DNA of 64,000 bases from an uncultured Oceanisphaera sp. (GCF_947495715.1 NZ_CANLZU010000007.1:1-64000), one strand, 5' to 3'. Numbered from the stretch's first letter, positions 1 to 12,576 are shown. Program-made: numbers and translations. Notes: generated by a model not told the origin, from the letters alone.

Positions 1-27
1 ACCGTTGGCGTGTTGCCCCGTGTCAGT

Positions 28-90
28 GGATGCGCATTATAGGGAACCGCGGATTTTGCGCAAGGGCTTTTTTGACATTTTTATTAAAAA
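28..90 (-). promoter_or_regulatory. rRNA operon P1-type promoter with UP element
   Basis: On the minus strand a TTGCGC -35 (58-63) and a perfect TATAAT -10 (36-41) are separated by 16 bp, followed by a GCGC-containing start region. Upstream of the -35 (64-90) is an A/T-rich tract that would serve as an UP element. This is the look of a gammaproteobacterial rrn P1 promoter. In E. coli, hemG is directly followed in the same direction by an rRNA operon, and here too the promoter fires away from hemG and out of the window. No rRNA sequence is inside the window. Confidence 0.8.
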
Positions 91-152
91 AAGCGGCTTT
101 GTGCATAAAACACTCTGAAACTGCTTTTTATGTATATTTTCTCGACAGCCCG

Positions 153-677
153 TTATCTTTTACCCGTCAGTCGACGGGCAAAGTCCCTGACTTTATCCCA
201 ATCGGTAAACTCGAGATCCCGGCTGGTATCGGTGCTACCGCCAGTCATCTTCATGATCATCTGAATGAGACGGGTCTGCCACCAGTTGTATTCACTGTAT
301 TTCAGTGCGCCGGCGAATACGCCGATGGTTCGAGGCCGCCAGGGCGACTTGGTCAAAAACTTTTTGATGTAGGCGTTGTTCCCGGGATCGGCTTTTTCCG
401 GCTTGCGCGCGGTGAGGCAGACACAAAAGAAACTCGCATCGGCCGCGGCCAGCTGTTCGCTGTGGACATTGATGAAAGTGTAGAGATCCCGGTGAAAATG
501 ACCGTAGCGCACAGAAGCGCCAATCAGCACCTTGTCATATTTGCTGAGGTTTTTTCGAATAGGGCCATGCAAGTCTGCCACTTCCACATCGTAACCGCTA
601 AATTCATCCTGCATCGCTTCGATGATTTTTCTCGTCTGACCATTGCGAGATGAATAAAGTACCAACAGTTTTTCCAT
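153..677 (-). CDS. hemG: menaquinone-dependent protoporphyrinogen IX dehydrogenase
   Basis: 174 aa, the usual size for HemG. It has a flavodoxin fold: the N-terminus MEKLLVLYSSRNGQT carries the FMN phosphate-binding loop, and a central segment (about residues 90-145, with KKFL..SPWRP and EYNWWQTRLIQMIMK) corresponds to the long membrane-associating insert that separates HemG from plain flavodoxins. The enzyme oxidises protoporphyrinogen IX to protoporphyrin IX in haem synthesis, passing electrons to the respiratory quinone pool. It starts 9 bp after the trkH stop, so it is the last gene of a yigZ-trkH-hemG cluster as in E. coli. No clear terminator is seen between it and the rRNA promoter. 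Confidence 0.93.
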   Translation of the reverse strand: MEKLLVLYSSRNGQTRKIIEAMQDEFSGYDVEVADLHGPIRKNLSKYDKVLIGASVRYGHFHRDLYTFINVHSEQLAAADASFFCVCLTARKPEKADPGNNAYIKKFLTKSPWRPRTIGVFAGALKYSEYNWWQTRLIQMIMKMTGGSTDTSRDLEFTDWDKVRDFARRLTGKR

Positions 678-686
678 AGACTCCTC

Positions 687-2144
687 TTAGCTACGCCAGA
701 AGGCAGGCGTAAACAGTACCAGCAAGGTAAATATTTCAAGACGGCCGAATAGCATGGCCAGGATCATTATCCATTTAGCGCCGTCGGTAGTGGTACCGAA
801 GTTGGCAGCAACATCCCCCAGGCCCGGCCCGAGATTATTCAGCGTCGCCACCACGGCGGTAAAGGCGGTCAGCTCTTCCATGCCGGTCGCCAACAGCGCC
901 AGCATACAGAGTACAAAGACCAGAGCATAAGCGGCAAAAAAACCCCACACCGCCTCCACCACTTTATCAGCTAACGCCTTATTGCCAAGTTTAATACGAT
1001 AGACGGCTCTTGGATGGATCAGTCGTTTCAGCTCGCGCATGCCCTGCATGTTTAACAGCATGATGCGGACCACCTTGATACCGCCGCCGGTACTGCCGGC
1101 ACAACCACCGATAAAGGAAGAGAACATCAGCAGTAACGGCAGAAACAGCGGCCACTCGGCAAAACCGGTGGTACTGAAGCCGGCGGTAGTGGAAATGGAT
1201 ACCGCCTGAAACAGTGACTGGTCCAGCGCCTGCCAGGGATCCGAATATACCCGGTGCGCCCACAACGCCGACAGACAGATCAGTGTCAGTATCAGCTGTA
1301 TGCCGATAAACACTTTTACTTCCGGGTCGAGGCGGTACACCGACAGCCGCACTCCCCGGTTGGCAAAGGCGGCAAAGTGCAGGCTGAAGTTCACGCCGGC
1401 AATCAGCAGGAACACCACGATAATCAGGTTGATCATCGGGCTGTTGAAATGGCCCACGCTGGCGTCATAAGTCGAAAAGCCGCCGATGGCCACGGTAGAA
1501 AAGGAATGACAGATGGCATCAAACAGGTTCATGCCCGCCAGCCACAGCAGCAGGGCGCAGGAAATGGTCAACAACAGATAGATGTACCACAGGGTTTTGG
1601 CCGTTTCGGCAATGCGCGGCGCCACCTTGTTGTCTTTGACCGGTCCGGGTATTTCGGCACGAAACAGCTGCATGCCGCCGATGCCGAGAATGGGCAGTAT
1701 GGCCACCGCCAGTACTATGATGCCCATGCCGCCCAGCCACTGCAGCATCTGGCGATAGAACAGAATCGCCTTGGGCAGCGTATCCAGGCCGCTGATCACG
1801 GTGGCGCCGGTGGTGGTGAGACCAGAAAAGGATTCAAAAAACGCCTCGGCCACCGTCATATCCGGTTCGGTACTGAGCATGAAGGGAATGGCCCCCACGC
1901 TGCCGAGCACCGTCCAGAACAGCACCACGATCAGAAAGCCTTCCTTGGCCCTCAGTTCTTTATTGTGGGTACGATTGGGAAACCACAGCGCCAGCCCCAG
2001 GATCAGGCAGATAACGAAGGCACTGAAAAAATCGAGGCCGGCGCCATCGCGATAGATATAGGCCACCAGGGCCGGAGCTAACATGGTCACGCTGAACAGG
2101 GCAACCAGAATGCCCACGATGCGGATAATTGTGCGTATATGCAT
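687..2144 (-). CDS. trkH: Trk system potassium uptake protein TrkH
   Basis: 485 aa, very hydrophobic, matching TrkH/KtrB potassium channels made of four pore repeats. Filter-like segments with the critical glycines are visible: TTTGATVISG, TVAIGGFST, STTAGFSTTGF and NNLGPGLGD. The motif GGCAGSTGGGIKV is typical of the family. TrkH moves K+ across the inner membrane and works with the cytosolic NAD-binding subunit TrkA, which is not in this window. The start is placed at the internal MHIRTIIRIVG because it aligns with known TrkH N-termini and has a GGAAG ribosome-binding site; an in-frame ATG six codons earlier lacks one. A 71-bp repeat lies just upstream. Confidence 0.94.
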   Translation of the reverse strand: MHIRTIIRIVGILVALFSVTMLAPALVAYIYRDGAGLDFFSAFVICLILGLALWFPNRTHNKELRAKEGFLIVVLFWTVLGSVGAIPFMLSTEPDMTVAEAFFESFSGLTTTGATVISGLDTLPKAILFYRQMLQWLGGMGIIVLAVAILPILGIGGMQLFRAEIPGPVKDNKVAPRIAETAKTLWYIYLLLTISCALLLWLAGMNLFDAICHSFSTVAIGGFSTYDASVGHFNSPMINLIIVVFLLIAGVNFSLHFAAFANRGVRLSVYRLDPEVKVFIGIQLILTLICLSALWAHRVYSDPWQALDQSLFQAVSISTTAGFSTTGFAEWPLFLPLLLMFSSFIGGCAGSTGGGIKVVRIMLLNMQGMRELKRLIHPRAVYRIKLGNKALADKVVEAVWGFFAAYALVFVLCMLALLATGMEELTAFTAVVATLNNLGPGLGDVAANFGTTTDGAKWIMILAMLFGRLEIFTLLVLFTPAFWRS

Positions 2145-2161
2145 GGTACTTCCAATATACA

Positions 2162-2232
2162 AGGGTCTATTGACCTTTCACGGTTAGGTTTTGTTCGAGC
2201 TGCAACGTCACCTCGAAAGGTCAACAGACCCT
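2162..2232. repeat. 71-bp short derivative of the 266-bp terminal-inverted-repeat element
   Basis: Begins AGGGTCTATTGACCTTT and ends AAAGGTCAACAGACCCT, the same inverted ends as the 266-bp elements at 5285-5550 and 37712-37977. The left inner part (GGTTttGTTCGAG) also matches, but the centre is deleted. It fills the yigZ-trkH gap and would fold into a hairpin in the transcript, so it could act as an attenuator or terminator. Confidence 0.8.
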
Positions 2233-2236
2233 GAAC

Positions 2237-2866
2237 TCAGCCAGTCTCCGGCTCTACCGGTCTGGCCACCACTCGTCCCTGGCTACGGTCCAGCAACTGA
2301 CGACAAAACTCCGGCACGGCGCGCGCCTCAACCGATAGCACACCGGTTACCTCGGCACCGTAATCAACCTGCAGCCATTGCCCCTGATATTCACCGAGCA
2401 AAAATTCCAGCAACGCCATATCGCCGTAATCGACCCTGACGTTCAACGGAGCCATGATCCGTCGCTCAACGGTTTGCAGTTGCGTCAGTGCCGACGCCAG
2501 AGTGCCGCCATAGGCGCGTACCAGCCCCCCGGTACCCAGCTTGATACCGCCGAAATAACGGGCGATGACCGCCGTTATCTCGCCCACCCCAGATCCCTGC
2601 AACTGCGCCAGCATGGGTTTACCCGCCGTGCCCGAGGGTTCGCCGTCGTCGCTGAAGCCCAGCACTCGCGAGTCGGTCGGCATGCCGGCCACAAAGGCCC
2701 AGCAGTGATGCCCCGCCGAGGGCTCTTGAGCGCGCACCGACCCGATAAAGGCCTTGGCGGCCTCGGCGTCCGGAGTATGAGCCAGATAGGCGATAAAACG
2801 GCTTTTTTTGATCTCCTGCTCCCATACCACCGCAGTGGCCGGTATCAGATAGGGAGACATATTCAT
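2237..2866 (-). CDS. yigZ: YigZ / IMPACT family protein
   Basis: 209 aa, close to E. coli YigZ. The UPF0029/IMPACT N-terminal domain is clear (IKKSRFIAYLAHT, GFSDDGEPSGTAGKPML, ARYFGGIKLGTGGLVRAYGG), followed by a DUF1949-type C-terminal domain. Relatives regulate the Gcn2 kinase in eukaryotes; the bacterial role is unclear. The start is placed at MNMSPYLIP because a GGGAG ribosome-binding site sits 8 nt upstream, whereas an ATG eight codons earlier has none. Same direction as trkH and hemG. The pepQ gene that precedes yigZ in E. coli is absent; fadB lies divergently upstream. Confidence 0.9.
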   Translation of the reverse strand: MNMSPYLIPATAVVWEQEIKKSRFIAYLAHTPDAEAAKAFIGSVRAQEPSAGHHCWAFVAGMPTDSRVLGFSDDGEPSGTAGKPMLAQLQGSGVGEITAVIARYFGGIKLGTGGLVRAYGGTLASALTQLQTVERRIMAPLNVRVDYGDMALLEFLLGEYQGQWLQVDYGAEVTGVLSVEARAVPEFCRQLLDRSQGRVVARPVEPETG

Positions 2867-3027
2867 GATGTTCACTCCCAGACGAGACAAAGCCGCCTAA
2901 TATTGGTTATCCGGCTGCATAGATGCGCCGGCGAAAAATAGCGCGACATTGTTGCCGAATCGGCCGGGGAAGTCATCTATTGCTCATGGCTCACCGCGTT
3001 TGAACCCTCTGAAAATAACCGAATTAA

Positions 3028-3047
3028 ATTAAAACAATTGTTTTAAT
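3028..3047. promoter_or_regulatory. perfect 20-bp palindrome upstream of fadB (candidate operator)
   Basis: ATTAAAACAATTGTTTTAAT is a perfect 20-bp palindrome in the 275-bp divergent gap between yigZ and fadB, about 95 bp before the fadB start. The position suits an operator for a fatty-acid-responsive repressor (FadR, PsrA or FabR type), but it does not clearly match a consensus I know. The regulator is not identified. Confidence 0.5.
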
Positions 3048-3141
3048 CAGTCATTGAACTCTGCTGATTTTCTGTTCATAGTGATTTCATTCCTGCCCGG
3101 GAGTGTCGGAGCAGCCCAAGGGAATCTAAGGAGACATGAGC

Positions 3142-5284
<2,143 letters not shown>

Positions 5285-5286
<2 letters not shown>

Positions 5287-5550
5287 GGTCTGTTGACCTT
5301 TCGCGGTTAAATTTTGTTCGAGTTAAACGCGTTTTTATCGCGACGAGAGGGGTGTAGCCTAGTCATTCTAAGCAAAGCCCTCTCAACAAAGAGAAAAACG
5401 CGTTTAGCCGAACCCGCAGGGCAGCGCTTGTGGGGGCTTGCTACTGCGTTATCGCTTATTTATGTAGAGTGACTACACGGCATAAGCTCTGCCTTGTATC
5501 AATCCCCCACAAACTGCTGCAAAAATCATCTCGAAAGGTCAACAGACCCT
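5285..5550. mobile_element. 266-bp MITE-like element with terminal inverted repeats (copy A)
   Basis: Ends are perfect 19-bp inverted repeats (AGGGTCTGTTGACCTTTCG and its complement). Inside are two more inverted pairs: TAAACGCGTTTTT (5324-5336) with its complement at 5394-5406, and TTGTGGGGGCTTG with a near-complement ending near 5520. The element would therefore fold as a closing stem with two arms. It carries no ORF. It differs from the copy at 37712-37977 at only 4 of 266 positions, so movement was recent. No target duplication is obvious, although a flanking TA is possible here. It lies between fadB and fadA. Confidence 0.88.
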
Positions 5551-5552
5551 AA

Positions 5553-6746
<1,194 letters not shown>

Positions 6747-6749
<3 letters not shown>

Positions 6750-6834
6750 GACGTAAAGAGTGAGGGGTGAGACGTAAAGAGTGAGGGGTGAGGAGTAAGG
6801 GGTGAAGTCTTACCCCTCACGCTTTCCCCCTCAC
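6747..6834. repeat. GTGAGGGG-type tandem repeat ending in a hairpin, after fadA
   Basis: A 21-bp unit (tgagacgtaaagagtgagggg) is repeated exactly twice (6747-6767, 6768-6788), starting in the fadA stop codon. It is followed by a GTGAGG...CCCCTCAC inverted segment that could fold as a terminator-like hairpin. Related sequences follow the stop codons of tusA (7153-7230) and avtA (13846-13865). Confidence 0.75.
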
Positions 6835-6907
6835 TGATTTAAGGTTGACCACAATTTAAACAGCATTAAAATAGTCGGGTTTATTGCAAGATAGCGAAGA
6901 TATGACG

Positions 6908-7147
6908 ATGTCCCTTTCCGATGCCCAGCATCACCTCGATGCCACCGGCCTGCGCTGCCCCGAGCCGGTGATGATGGTCCGCAAACAGGTGCGCACCATG
7001 ACCGCCGGTGAAACCCTGCTGGTGACTGCCGACGATCCTTCTACCACTCGGGATATTCCCAGCTTCTGCCAGTTCATGGATCACGCCCTGCTGTCCAGCC
7101 AGATAGAGCAGCTGCCGTATCAGTTTCTGATCCAGAAAGGAAATTGA
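6908..7147 (+). CDS. tusA: sulfurtransferase TusA
   Basis: 79 aa. The TusA core is evident: [20 protein letters not shown] with the single catalytic Cys that carries persulfide, then [17 protein letters not shown]. TusA takes sulfur from IscS and hands it to the TusBCD relay for 2-thiolation of wobble uridine (mnm5s2U) in tRNA. The start at MSLSDAQHH is preferred because GAAGA lies 7 nt upstream. An ATG two codons earlier (6902) is possible; a TTG further upstream is unlikely. The gene sits alone between fadA and a bidirectional terminator. Confidence 0.93.
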   Translation: MSLSDAQHHLDATGLRCPEPVMMVRKQVRTMTAGETLLVTADDPSTTRDIPSFCQFMDHALLSSQIEQLPYQFLIQKGN

Positions 7148-7152
7148 AGACG

Positions 7153-7230
7153 GTGAGGAGTCAGAGGTGAGGCGTGAGGAGAAGTACTGCCTCGTTTTTC
7201 TCCCTCACTCCTCCCCCCTCACTCCTCACC
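7153..7230. repeat. GTGAGGAGT-type inverted repeat after tusA
   Basis: Several GTGAGG units (left arm) face CCTCAC units (right arm) around a centre near 7185-7200. The block starts 5 bp after the tusA stop and could form a long imperfect hairpin. Same sequence family as 6747-6834 and 13846-13865. Confidence 0.7.
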
Positions 7231-7233
7231 AAT

Positions 7234-7261
7234 AAAAATGCCCGCATGTGCGGGCATTTTT
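7234..7261. terminator. bidirectional terminator between tusA and the OmpA-like gene
   Basis: AAAAATGCCCGCA, a TG loop, then the exact complement: a perfect 13-bp stem with A and T tracts on both sides. It serves the convergent tusA (+) and lipoprotein (-) genes. Confidence 0.92.
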
Positions 7262-7284
7262 CATCAAGGTACAGCGTTTATCGC

Positions 7285-7935
7285 TTAGGACATAGGGCTC
7301 AGGGTGATCTCTACCCGACGGTTCTGGGCACGGCCGTCGGCGGTATTATTGCTGGCCACCGGCTGGTTGAAACCAACGCCACGGATGTTGAAACGGTTGG
7401 CGGCGGCACCCTGGCTGATCAGGAACTGGCCGACGGAAGCGGCACGACGCTCGGACAGCGCCTGGTTATGACTGGCGGAGCCGGTGTTGTCGGTATGGCC
7501 AACCACGTTGACATAGGTCTTCTCGTACTCTTTCAGCACCATGGCCACACCGCTCAGGGTGTTATAGAAGCTGGGTGACAGATCGGCACTGTCTACCGCG
7601 AAGGTGATGGAGCTCGGCATGTTCAGGATGATGTTGTCGCCGTTACGGGTCACGCTGACGCCGGTACCGCGCATCTGATCACGCAGCTTGGCTTCCTGTA
7701 CGTCCATGTAGTAACCCACGCCGCCGCCCAGGGCCGCGCCACTGGCGGCACCGATCAGAACGCCTTTGCTCCGGTCACTGTCACCAGAAGAAACACCGCC
7801 AATTACCGCGCCGGCCAGGGCACCCAGGCCACTACCGATAGCGGCTTTGGACGCTTCCCGCTCACCGGTGTAGGGGTTGGTAGTACAGGCGGAAAGAGCC
7901 AGGGTCGCAGCAACCGCCAGACAGATTTTTTTCAT
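7285..7935 (-). CDS. OmpA family lipoprotein (YiaD-like)
   Basis: 216 aa. MKKICLAVAATLALSAC is a lipoprotein signal peptide with lipobox LSAC, so the mature protein should be lipid-anchored at Cys17. A glycine-rich stretch follows (IGSGLGALAGAVIGG, GAASGAALGGGVGYYMD), a glycine-zipper pattern. The C-terminal OmpA domain binds peptidoglycan: FAVDSADLSP, NVVGHTDNTGSASHNQALSERRA and NRRVEI are the usual motifs. E. coli YiaD has the same build. The start is at MKKIC; nine upstream codons would spoil the signal peptide. It probably ties the outer membrane to the cell wall. Confidence 0.9.
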   Translation of the reverse strand: MKKICLAVAATLALSACTTNPYTGEREASKAAIGSGLGALAGAVIGGVSSGDSDRSKGVLIGAASGAALGGGVGYYMDVQEAKLRDQMRGTGVSVTRNGDNIILNMPSSITFAVDSADLSPSFYNTLSGVAMVLKEYEKTYVNVVGHTDNTGSASHNQALSERRAASVGQFLISQGAAANRFNIRGVGFNQPVASNNTADGRAQNRRVEITLSPMS

Positions 7936-8023
7936 AAAGTAGGTTCCATATGTAGCAAGCACAAGTACCCCACAATATAGCCCTGCTCACAGGCTTCTAC
8001 CAAGCCTCATTTCACTCTGGATG

Positions 8024-8593
8024 TCAGCGGTTGTCGTGATCCGGATGCCGATGGCAGCTCAACAGGTGATCGTTGACCATGCCGGTGGCCTGCATGAAGG
8101 CATAGCAGATGGTGCCACCGACAAAAGAAAAGCCGTGTTGTTTCAGTGCCCGGGCCATGGCCTCCGACTCATTCGTGCTGGTCGGCACCTCATCCTGGGT
8201 CGGCCAGCGATTGATCACCGGCTCGCCACCGACGAAGTCCCACAGCCAGCGACTGAAATCGATGCCCTGCTCCTGCATCGAGAGGTAGGCCCGAGCATTG
8301 GCGATCACCGAGCGGATCTTGAGCCTGTTACGTACTATGCCTTTGTCCTGCATCAGTCGCTCTACATCCTGATCGGTAAAGGTGGCGATGATCTGCGGGT
8401 CGAAATCGGCAAAGGCGGATCTGTACGCCGGTATCTTGCAGAGAATGGTAAACCAGCTCAATCCCGCCTGCTGGCCGTCCAGGCACAGCTTCTCGAACAG
8501 GGCTCGGCTATCGTATTCGGGAACACCCCACTCCCGGTCGTGATAAGCCTGATATCCGGGGTCGTCATTGACCCAGCCACAGCGTGCCAGCAT
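8024..8593 (-). CDS. tag: DNA-3-methyladenine glycosylase I
   Basis: 189 aa, like E. coli Tag (187 aa). The start [25 protein letters not shown] matches the family, with a zinc-binding Cys near the N-terminus and further ligands in the C-terminal SCHRHPDH region. The core motifs [26 protein letters not shown] and [20 protein letters not shown] are all present. It removes 3-methyladenine from alkylated DNA to begin base excision repair. An AAGGAG ribosome-binding site decides the start. Divergent from glyQ across a 133-bp gap. Confidence 0.95.
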   Translation of the reverse strand: MLARCGWVNDDPGYQAYHDREWGVPEYDSRALFEKLCLDGQQAGLSWFTILCKIPAYRSAFADFDPQIIATFTDQDVERLMQDKGIVRNRLKIRSVIANARAYLSMQEQGIDFSRWLWDFVGGEPVINRWPTQDEVPTSTNESEAMARALKQHGFSFVGGTICYAFMQATGMVNDHLLSCHRHPDHDNR

Positions 8594-8726
8594 GCTTTCT
8601 CCTTGCCATTTGTATGCTGTAATGCGAACGGGGCACACCCTAAGCCTATATTCGCATCGGGTCAGAAGGTATACTCATCCGCCTAGTTTCACACTGCGAA
8701 TGCACCTATATCAAGGCGCGAACATC

Positions 8727-9638
8727 ATGCAAAAATTCGATATCAATACCTTTCAGGGTCTGATCCTGACATTGCAGGATTATTGGGCCCAGCAAGGCTG
8801 CACCATAGTACAGCCGCTGGATATGGAAGTAGGTGCCGGCACCTCTCATCCCATGACCTGCCTGCGCGCCATCGGTCCGGAGCCGATGGCCACCGCCTAT
8901 GTGCAGCCTTCCCGCCGCCCTACAGACGGCCGCTATGGCGAAAACCCCAACCGGTTGCAGCATTACTACCAGTTTCAGGTGATGATCAAACCCTCGCCGG
9001 ACAATCTGCAGGAACTGTACCTGGGCTCTTTGCAGGCACTGGGCCTGGACCCGCTGGTGCATGATATCCGCTTTGTGGAAGACAACTGGGAAAACCCGAC
9101 CCTGGGTGCCTGGGGCCTGGGCTGGGAAGTCTGGCTCAACGGCATGGAAGTGACTCAGTTCACCTACTTCCAGCAGGTGGGCGGCCTGGAGTGCAAGCCG
9201 GTCACCGGTGAAATCACCTACGGTCTGGAGCGTCTGGCCATGTACATTCAGGGCGTGGACTCGGTCTACGATCTGGTGTGGTGCGACGGCCCGCTGGGCA
9301 AAACCACCTACGGTGACATCTATCATCAGAACGAAGTGGAACAGTCCACCTACAACTTCGAACACGCGGACGTGGACTTCCTGTTCGGCTTCTTCGAGCA
9401 GTGCGAGAAAGAATGTCAGCACCTGCTGGCGCTGGAAACGCCGCTGCCGCTGCCCGCCTACGAGCGCATTCTGAAAGCGGGCCACGCCTTCAATCTGCTG
9501 GATGCCCGCAAGGCCATTTCGGTCACCGAACGTCAGCGTTATATCCTGCGTATCCGCACCCTGACCAAGGCCGTCGCCGAAGCTTACTACGCCTCCCGCG
9601 AAGCCCTGGGCTTCCCCATGTGTAAAAAAGAAGGATAA
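8727..9638 (+). CDS. glyQ: glycyl-tRNA synthetase alpha subunit
   Basis: 303 aa, nearly identical in pattern to E. coli Gly[19 protein letters not shown], then [35 protein letters not shown] and [21 protein letters not shown]. It is the class II catalytic subunit that activates glycine and charges tRNA-Gly together with GlyS (alpha2-beta2). The start is set by alignment with the family; the frame stays open upstream but enters the tag promoter region. Followed 9 bp later by glyS. Confidence 0.97.
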   Translation: MQKFDINTFQGLILTLQDYWAQQGCTIVQPLDMEVGAGTSHPMTCLRAIGPEPMATAYVQPSRRPTDGRYGENPNRLQHYYQFQVMIKPSPDNLQELYLGSLQALGLDPLVHDIRFVEDNWENPTLGAWGLGWEVWLNGMEVTQFTYFQQVGGLECKPVTGEITYGLERLAMYIQGVDSVYDLVWCDGPLGKTTYGDIYHQNEVEQSTYNFEHADVDFLFGFFEQCEKECQHLLALETPLPLPAYERILKAGHAFNLLDARKAISVTERQRYILRIRTLTKAVAEAYYASREALGFPMCKKEG

Positions 9639-9647
9639 GGGACCAGC

Positions 9648-11717
9648 ATGGCTGAACAGAATTTTCTGGTTGAACTCGGTACCGAAGAGCTGCCGCCGAA
9701 GGCGTTGCGCAGCCTGGGCGAAGCCTTTGCCGACAACCTCAAGCAAGAACTGACCAACGCCGACCTGCCCTTTGCCGAGGTGCACTGGTATGCCGCCCCC
9801 CGTCGTCTGGCGGTGTATGTTACCGCCCTGGCCGCCGCCCAGCCCGACAAGCAGCTGGAAAAACGCGGCCCGGCGGTACAGGCCGCCTTCGACGCCGAGG
9901 GTAACCCGACCAAGGCCGCCATGGGCTGGGCCCGGGGCAACGGCATCGAGGTCGGCCAGGCCGGACGCCTGAAAACCGACAAAGGCGAATGGCTGGTGCA
10001 CATCGCCGACATCAAGGGCAAGGCCGCCACCGAGCTGCTGCCCGCCATGGTCGAGCAGGCCCTGAGCCGGTTGCCGATCCCCAAGGCTATGCGCTGGGGT
10101 GACAAGAGCATCCAGTTTATCCGCCCGGTGCATACCCTGACCCTGCTGCTGGGCGACCAGCTGCTGCCGGCTACCATTCTGGGGGTCGATTCGGCCCGCA
10201 CCCTGCGCGGTCACCGCTTCATGGGTGAGCAGGAGTTTGAACTCTCCCATGCAGACGACTATCTGCAGGCGCTGGAGCACACCGGCAAGGTGCTGGCCGA
10301 CTTCGAACGTCGCAAGGCCATCATCAAGACCGGCGTCGAGCAGGCCGCCGCCGCCGTGAATGGCATCGCCGATCTCGACGACGATCTGCTGGAAGAAGTG
10401 GCCTCGCTGGTGGAATGGCCGGTGGTACTGACCGCCAACTTCGAGAATGAGTTTCTCGAAGTCCCCGCCGAAGCACTGGTTTACACCATGAAGGGTGACC
10501 AGAAATACTTCCCGGTCTACGATGCGGCCGGCAAGCTGCTGCCAACCTTCATCTTCGTCACCAATATCGAGTCCAAGGACCCGAGTCAGATCATCGGCGG
10601 TAACGAAAAAGTGGTACGCCCTCGCCTGGCCGATGCGCAATTCTTCTTCGATACCGACCGCAAGACCACCCTGGCCTCACGACTGGAGCAACTGGACAGC
10701 GTGCTGTTCCAGAAGCAGTTGGGGTCGGTACGCGAGAAATCCGAGCGCATCGGTGCGCTGTCCGGTTTTATCGCCGCCGCCATCGGTGCCGACAAGGCCC
10801 GGGCCGAGCGAGCCGGCCTGCTGTCCAAATGCGACCTGGTCACCAACATGGTGTTCGAGTTCACCGACACTCAGGGGGTGATGGGCATGCACTATGCCCG
10901 CCACGACGGTGAAGACGAAGCCGTGGCCCTAGCCCTGAAAGAGCAATATCAGCCCCGCTTTGCCGGAGACGATCTGCCCAGCCAGGACATCTCCGCCGCC
11001 GTGGCGCTGGCCGACAAGCTGGACACCCTGGTCGGTATCTTCGGCATCGGTCAGATTCCCAAAGGCGACAAGGACCCCTTCGCCCTGCGGCGCGCCGCCC
11101 TGGGTGCCCTGCGCATCATCGTCGAAAAAAACTACGATCTGGACTTGCCGATTCTTATCGAGCAGGCCAAGGCGCTGTACGGCGACAAGCTGAGCAATAC
11201 CAAGGCCGCCGACGAAATTCTGGACTTCATGCTGGGCCGCTTCCGCGCCTGGTATCAGGACCTGGGTTACGGCGTGGATGTCATTCAGGCGGTGCTGGCA
11301 CGCCGCCCGACCCGTCCGGCCGACTTCGATGCCCGGGTCAAGGCCGTCAGCCAGTTCCGCAAGCTGGACGCCGCCGCCGCCCTGGCCGCCGCCAACAAAC
11401 GAGTGGGTAACATTCTGGCCAAGTTCGAGGGCGAGATCCCGAGCGAGGTCAACCCGGCCCTGCTGCAGGACGAAGCAGAGAAGATCCTGGCCAGCCAGCT
11501 GGCCGAGCTGACCGAGCGTCTGACGCCGCTGTTCGCCGCCGCCGATTACGACAGCGCCCTGAGCGAACTGGCCGCCCTGCGTGAAGGGGTGGACAGCTTC
11601 TTCGATCAGGTCATGGTGATGGCAGAAAACGAGGCCCTGCGCCTCAATCGTCTGGCGCTGCTCAACCAGCTGCGCAACCTGTTCCTGCAGATAGCCGATA
11701 TATCATTGCTGCAATAA
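9648..11717 (+). CDS. glyS: glycyl-tRNA synthetase beta subunit
   Basis: 689 aa, the same length as E. coli GlyS. It begins [27 protein letters not shown] and contains [17 protein letters not shown] and [10 protein letters not shown] plus an HD-like region ([28 protein letters not shown]). It recognises tRNA-Gly and is needed for aminoacylation by GlyQ. It forms an operon with glyQ and is followed by a strong terminator. Confidence 0.97.
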   Translation: MAEQNFLVELGTEELPPKALRSLGEAFADNLKQELTNADLPFAEVHWYAAPRRLAVYVTALAAAQPDKQLEKRGPAVQAAFDAEGNPTKAAMGWARGNGIEVGQAGRLKTDKGEWLVHIADIKGKAATELLPAMVEQALSRLPIPKAMRWGDKSIQFIRPVHTLTLLLGDQLLPATILGVDSARTLRGHRFMGEQEFELSHADDYLQALEHTGKVLADFERRKAIIKTGVEQAAAAVNGIADLDDDLLEEVASLVEWPVVLTANFENEFLEVPAEALVYTMKGDQKYFPVYDAAGKLLPTFIFVTNIESKDPSQIIGGNEKVVRPRLADAQFFFDTDRKTTLASRLEQLDSVLFQKQLGSVREKSERIGALSGFIAAAIGADKARAERAGLLSKCDLVTNMVFEFTDTQGVMGMHYARHDGEDEAVALALKEQYQPRFAGDDLPSQDISAAVALADKLDTLVGIFGIGQIPKGDKDPFALRRAALGALRIIVEKNYDLDLPILIEQAKALYGDKLSNTKAADEILDFMLGRFRAWYQDLGYGVDVIQAVLARRPTRPADFDARVKAVSQFRKLDAAAALAAANKRVGNILAKFEGEIPSEVNPALLQDEAEKILASQLAELTERLTPLFAAADYDSALSELAALREGVDSFFDQVMVMAENEALRLNRLALLNQLRNLFLQIADISLLQ

Positions 11718-11739
11718 CAGCCCTCGCCTTTTGAATCTC

Positions 11740-11767
11740 AAAAGCCCCGCCGATGCGGGGCTTTTTA
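11740..11767 (+). terminator. rho-independent terminator of glyQS
   Basis: AAAAGCCCCGC, a CGAT loop, GCGGGGCTTTTT: a GC-rich stem followed by a T run, 22 bp after the glyS stop. Confidence 0.92.
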
Positions 11768-11814
11768 TTTGGCTGGCCTTATGTCCGCTAGATTACGTCA
11801 TGAGGCCACAGGGC

Positions 11815-11893
11815 TGACTCCCATGACACGCTACAAGTACATCCGTGTAAGCTCGGACATGACATCCCTGGCATGTCACGGTCACGGGAGTCA
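11815..11893. repeat. extragenic nested palindrome
   Basis: TGACTCCC at 11815-11822 faces GGGAGTCA at 11886-11893. Inside are TACATCCGTGTA and TGACAT-CCCTGGC-ATGTCA. The inner piece is related to the palindrome at 14875-14896. Nothing else is seen in the 11768-12073 gap apart from the upstream region of the next gene. Confidence 0.6.
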
Positions 11894-12073
11894 TTCCCTG
11901 TAACCTCTTTTGAATACCGGAGTTGACAGTTAGCAATACACAACAGGCGACACCGGGCTCCACACCAGCGTTATGAGCGATCTGGCCGGATATTTAATCC
12001 GGCTGGTATTACCAAATGACCCGGAATTTGTGTTACATATTAATAACATCAAAAGACGACAAGGAGAGTGCCG

Positions 12074-12415
12074 ATGATCAAGGTCATTATCGAACGCCAT
12101 ATCGCCGAAGGGCTGGAAGACGCTTACCTGGAGAAAGTGCGCAGCCTGATGCTGCAAATCACCGACAGGCCCGGCTTTCTGAAAGGAGACGCCTACCGTG
12201 ACGCCCATCACCCCAATCATTTTTATGTGATTTCCAACTGGGAAAATATCGAATGCTGGGAACGCTGGCAGAACTCTTCCGCCCGGCTGCACATGCTCAA
12301 CGAACTCAGCCCCTTCATGGAAAGCGATGAAAAATGCACCGTACTGGCGCTCAAGGTCAGCTACGAAGCCCAACCGGCCAAATACGCCCGACCGACCCAG
12401 ACCTATTCTTACTAG
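12074..12415 (+). CDS. antibiotic biosynthesis monooxygenase-fold (ABM) protein
   Basis: 113 aa: MIKVIIERHIAEGLEDAYLEKVRSLM...FLKGDAYRD..HPNHFYVISNWENIECWERWQNSSAR. This is the dimeric alpha/beta-barrel ABM pattern, with a beta strand opening and the FYVISNWEN..W..W motif. Family members include quinol monooxygenases and haem-degrading enzymes, but many have no known role, so the substrate cannot be named. The start ATG lies 7 nt after AAGGAG; an upstream GTG (12068) is too close. Stands alone between palindromic spacers. Confidence 0.75.
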   Translation: MIKVIIERHIAEGLEDAYLEKVRSLMLQITDRPGFLKGDAYRDAHHPNHFYVISNWENIECWERWQNSSARLHMLNELSPFMESDEKCTVLALKVSYEAQPAKYARPTQTYSY

Positions 12416-12447
12416 CCCTCACTAGCCCCCATAAGCCCCCCGGACGC

Positions 12448-12488
12448 ATCGCCCTGGTGTTGAATACCGTGCTCAGCATCAGGGCGAT
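12448..12488. repeat. inverted repeat in the spacer before avtA
   Basis: ATCGCCCTG faces CAGGGCGAT (9 bp perfect) with further pairing inside (TGTTGA/TCAGCA). No T run follows, so it is an uncertain terminator. A second short hairpin (CTCGGT/ACCGAAG) lies nearby at about 12505-12525. Confidence 0.45.
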
Positions 12489-12576
12489 GTCGTCGCTTCC
12501 CGCCTCGGTCGACACCGAAGACGATATCGGATAACGTGACGCTTTCGGCAACCGCTTTCTCTTTGGTAGTTATCTC

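Noticed and set aside
72-110. TTGACA on the plus strand at 72-77 as a rightward promoter
   Set aside because: No -10 element at suitable spacing; it is the complement of the rRNA promoter's upstream tract.
8706-10640. 644-aa open frame antisense to glyQ-glyS
   Set aside because: Both opposing genes are certain; the product is His/Gln-rich with no motif and arises from high-GC codon use.
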